Origin: Streptomyces sp. ISL-96
GTDB taxonomy: Bacteria; Actinomycetota; Actinomycetes; Streptomycetales; Streptomycetaceae
Assembly: GCF_018614035.1 (NCBI RefSeq)
Contig: NZ_JAGGPA010000048.1
Span: 26,993-90,992 of the forward strand
DNA length: 64,000 nucleotides
Direction: 5' to 3'
Under the pieces are notes generated by a model, which was not told where the DNA came from, ran no database searches, and was given only the letters and a program-made list of their open reading frames with translations. The position numbers and the translations under genes were made by a program. Within the stretch, counting starts at the first letter, position 1; every line of letters begins with the position of its first letter. Below are positions 61,721 through 64,000 of the stretch, piece by piece.

Positions 61721-61759
61721 CCGCAGGCAACCCGCACCCGCCGAGCCGCACCAGCCCCC

Positions 61760-63919
61760 TCAGCCGATGTCCGGCGGATCGATCCTGATCCGCACCAAGT
61801 CGCCGCCCCCGCCACGAGCCATCCGCGCCGCCTGCGCGGCCTTCAGCGCCGCAGCGAGAGCCGCCCCACTGCCCGGCGGAACCCTCAGCAGCGCCCGTTC
61901 CCACACCTCGCCCACCGGGGGATCGCCCGGCCGGCGAGGCCGACCGGGCTCCGCGACGGGCAACGGCACAGGGCCCAGCACCTCAACCTCGCCCGGCAGC
62001 TCCGCGCTCGCCAAGAACGCGGCGATCGCCTCGGGACGCCCACTCACCGCCGCCATCCGCGACACCGGCGGAAAGCCCAGCTCGGCCCGCTCCGCCAGCT
62101 CCCGCTGCGCATGCCCCACGGGATCCCACCGCACCAGCGCCTGCACGGGCCGCAGCGTCGGCTCGGCGACCACGACGACCGTGCCGCCGCCCTCCCCCTG
62201 CCCCCTGACCAGCGCCGAGGCGCTTATCCAGCGTCGCAGGGCCTCCTCCCCGGCGCGCAGGTCCTGCCGCCCGAGCATGGCCCAGCCGTCCAGCAGCAGC
62301 GCTGCCGCGTAACCGCCCTCGGCCACCGGCTCGGCTCCCGGCGTACTCACGACGAGCGCCGGTACCCCCGGCACGCTCTCCAGCACATGGTCGCGCCCGG
62401 ACGTACGCACCGGGACAGCCGGAAACGCCCGCCCCAGCTCCTCCGCCGTACGCCGCGCCCCGACCACCCGGGCCCGCAGCCGGACACTCCCGCACTCGCC
62501 GCACCGCCACCCCGCCGCGTCCCGGCCGCACCACCCGCAGTGCAGTTCCTGCTGGTCGGCCGCTTCGAGCGGCCCCGCGCAGTGCCGGCACCTCGCCGGC
62601 GTACGACACCGCTCGCAGGCCAGACTCGGTACGTACCCACGCCGAGGCACCTGCACCAGCACCGGCCCGGACTTGAGCCCGTCCCGCACCGTCTGCCACG
62701 CCAGACTCGGCAGCCGCGCGGCCCGTGCCGCCCCGTCCCGGGCCACCTCCTCATCGCCCACCGTACGAATCAGCGGCGCCGCGGCCCGCACCTGCTCGCG
62801 ACCCGCGCGCAGCGGCACGGCCCACTTGCTCTCCACGAGCTGGGCCGCCTCAACCGTGCAACTGACAGCCCCCAGCAGAAATCCGCACTTACTGTGCTGC
62901 GCCCGCAGCTCCAGCACCTCCCGCACATGCGGAAACGGCGCGTGATCGTCGGCGTGACTCGAATCCCCGTCGTCCCACACCACCACCAGCCCCAGGTCCG
63001 CCACCGGCGCGAACATCGCGGCCCGCGTCCCCACCACCGCCCGCACCGACCCCCGCCGCGCGGCCAGCCACTGCCGGTAGCGCTTCTGCGGCCCGGCGTC
63101 TGCGGTGAGCAGCGTGTGGTGCCCCTTCCCCACCAGCGCGGTGAGCGCGGCGTCCACCCGGGCCGCGCTCCGCCCGTCCGGCACCACAACCAGCGCGCCC
63201 CGCCCGGAGGCGAGCGTCGCGGCCACCGCACGCGCCAGCTCGTCCGGCCAGTGCGGCCCCGGCAACGCGTTCCACACGGCCCGCGGCGCCCCGCCCCCCG
63301 CCAGCTCCCGCAGAAACGCGGGCCCGTGCGCATACCGTTCCCACGTCCCGGCCCCCGGCACATCCGGCGGCGGCAGCGGCTCGGGCGAAGGCTTCGCCTC
63401 GGCCGGCCCGTTCCTCGGCGGAACAGCCAGCTGCAGTACGTCGGCGAGGCTCCCCGCGTACCGGTCGGCGATCGCCCGCGAGAGCGCCAGCAGCTCCGGA
63501 CTGAGCACCGGCTCGGGGGACACCACATAGGCGAGCGCGGCCAGCGGCCCTGCGTAGTCGGACTCGGCCCGGCGCTCGACGAGGAATCCGTCGATCATCC
63601 CGCCGCCCTCACGGCGGCCGCCCCGCACGTTGTGCGCCCCCGCCCCGAACCGCACCCGCACCCGCACCCCCGGCTGCGCGACGGCGTCCAGCTCCTCCGT
63701 CACGGCGTAGTCGAAGTACTGGTCGAGATGCAGCACACCCTTGTTGACCAACACCCGGGCAACGGGCAGCTCCTTGGCGAGCGGCGCCCCCCGCCACGTC
63801 CGCGGCTTGGCCTTCGGAACCTTCGCCTTCCGCACACTCTCCCGAATGAGCGCAAGCTGCTCCGGCACCCCGGCCCCGCCCCCGGGCTGCTCGTCGGACC
63901 GCTCATCGTTCCTGCTCAC
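61760..63919 (-). CDS. priA: Primosomal protein PriA, helicase-deficient actinobacterial type
   Basis: A 719-residue PriA homologue with the 3'-DNA-end-binding domain (VARVLVNKGVLHLDQYFDYAV), a helicase-like core, and the paired zinc sites CERCRTPARCRHC and CGWCGRDAAGWRCGEC (eight cysteines). The Walker A GKT is missing (VVVPDGRSAARVDAALTAL) and the DEAH box position reads VWDDGDSSHADD. Actinobacterial PriA is known to lack helicase motifs and probably acts as a loading scaffold in replication restart. AGGA 8 bp before GTG 63919 sets the start. Confidence 0.93.
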   Translation of the reverse strand: MSRNDERSDEQPGGGAGVPEQLALIRESVRKAKVPKAKPRTWRGAPLAKELPVARVLVNKGVLHLDQYFDYAVTEELDAVAQPGVRVRVRFGAGAHNVRGGRREGGGMIDGFLVERRAESDYAGPLAALAYVVSPEPVLSPELLALSRAIADRYAGSLADVLQLAVPPRNGPAEAKPSPEPLPPPDVPGAGTWERYAHGPAFLRELAGGGAPRAVWNALPGPHWPDELARAVAATLASGRGALVVVPDGRSAARVDAALTALVGKGHHTLLTADAGPQKRYRQWLAARRGSVRAVVGTRAAMFAPVADLGLVVVWDDGDSSHADDHAPFPHVREVLELRAQHSKCGFLLGAVSCTVEAAQLVESKWAVPLRAGREQVRAAAPLIRTVGDEEVARDGAARAARLPSLAWQTVRDGLKSGPVLVQVPRRGYVPSLACERCRTPARCRHCAGPLEAADQQELHCGWCGRDAAGWRCGECGSVRLRARVVGARRTAEELGRAFPAVPVRTSGRDHVLESVPGVPALVVSTPGAEPVAEGGYAAALLLDGWAMLGRQDLRAGEEALRRWISASALVRGQGEGGGTVVVVAEPTLRPVQALVRWDPVGHAQRELAERAELGFPPVSRMAAVSGRPEAIAAFLASAELPGEVEVLGPVPLPVAEPGRPRRPGDPPVGEVWERALLRVPPGSGAALAAALKAAQAARMARGGGGDLVRIRIDPPDIG

Positions 63920-64000
63920 AGCCAAATTCCTATCAGACCCCACTGACAGTGCGGCAAGCGCGAAGGCCCCGGACCGATACGGACGCTGTTGGTTAATTCG

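Noticed and set aside
62111..63946. Plus-strand open frame opposite priA
   Set aside because: Pro/Arg/His-rich translation with no domain; the minus strand carries the PriA zinc motifs.

Overview
The window is high-GC actinobacterial chromosome, almost certainly Streptomyces. Most codons end in G or C and GTG starts are common. The gene content is typical of the genus: rbpA under a SigR-type promoter, fxsA, the polyprenol-phosphate-mannose synthase ppm1, an actinobacterial PriA, paired DUF6230/DUF6114 genes, and the dispersed CCGGCGTTTGAGGAC intergenic repeat. From memory, the order rbpA-fxsA-ppm1 ... rib/his ... guaB1-rpe-rsmB-fmt-priA matches the SCO14xx core region of S. coelicolor; I could not check this by search.

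Layout. 1-6.6 kb: a 5-oxoproline/D-glutamate module (DUF1445 protein, PxpA-PxpB-PxpC, and a convergent fused HyuA/HyuB oxoprolinase). 7-11.1 kb: HEAT-repeat and ankyrin proteins, then a small membrane protein and an FtsK/TraB-like ATPase with a damaged P-loop. 11.2-15.6 kb: a MocR regulator divergent from a YczE membrane protein, a glycerophosphodiesterase and an Atg22-like MFS protein. 15.8-17.8 kb: SigR promoter, rbpA, a 25-bp-stem terminator, fxsA and ppm1. 18.3-25.8 kb: amidohydrolase, Lrp regulator, a zinc-ribbon-like protein, and a likely acyl-CoA catabolic group (phosphotransferase, unknown protein, acyl-CoA dehydrogenase, TetR). 25.9-32 kb: DUF6230/DUF6114, a Tat-exported C39-type peptidase, a small P-loop kinase, a candidate small RNA, and an EccA-like TPR-AAA+ ATPase. 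32-34.5 kb: two overlapping DUF21/CBS/CorC membrane proteins.

34.7-40.9 kb: a tightly packed minus-strand riboflavin-histidine operon behind an FMN riboswitch (ribD-ribE-ribM-ribBA-ribH-hisE-hisG, then a PH-domain protein). 40.9-43.3 kb: a chitinase-type locus destroyed by a TnpB-only IS605-family insertion. Its chitin-type promoter with TGGTCY direct repeats survives on one side of the insertion and its C-terminal chitin-binding module on the other. The TnpB keeps a complete RuvC D-E-D triad but has no zinc-finger cysteines.

43.3-48 kb: ROK regulator divergent from an MFS transporter, a GH6 glucanase and a DUF5995 protein. 48-53.2 kb: a lysine-catabolism module on the minus strand: APC permease and Lrp/AsnC regulator, then davA (5-aminovaleramidase) and davB (lysine 2-monooxygenase). 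The permease and davA upstream regions share a three-half-site TTGCGC array with nearly identical spacing, which is the best candidate for an undescribed regulatory circuit here. 53.2-64 kb: housekeeping genes (SGNH hydrolase, orphan RHH protein, guaB1, SorC regulator, rpe, rsmB, fmt, a small HTH-like protein, priA).

All calls rest on reading the sequence and on recalled family motifs; no database search was run.
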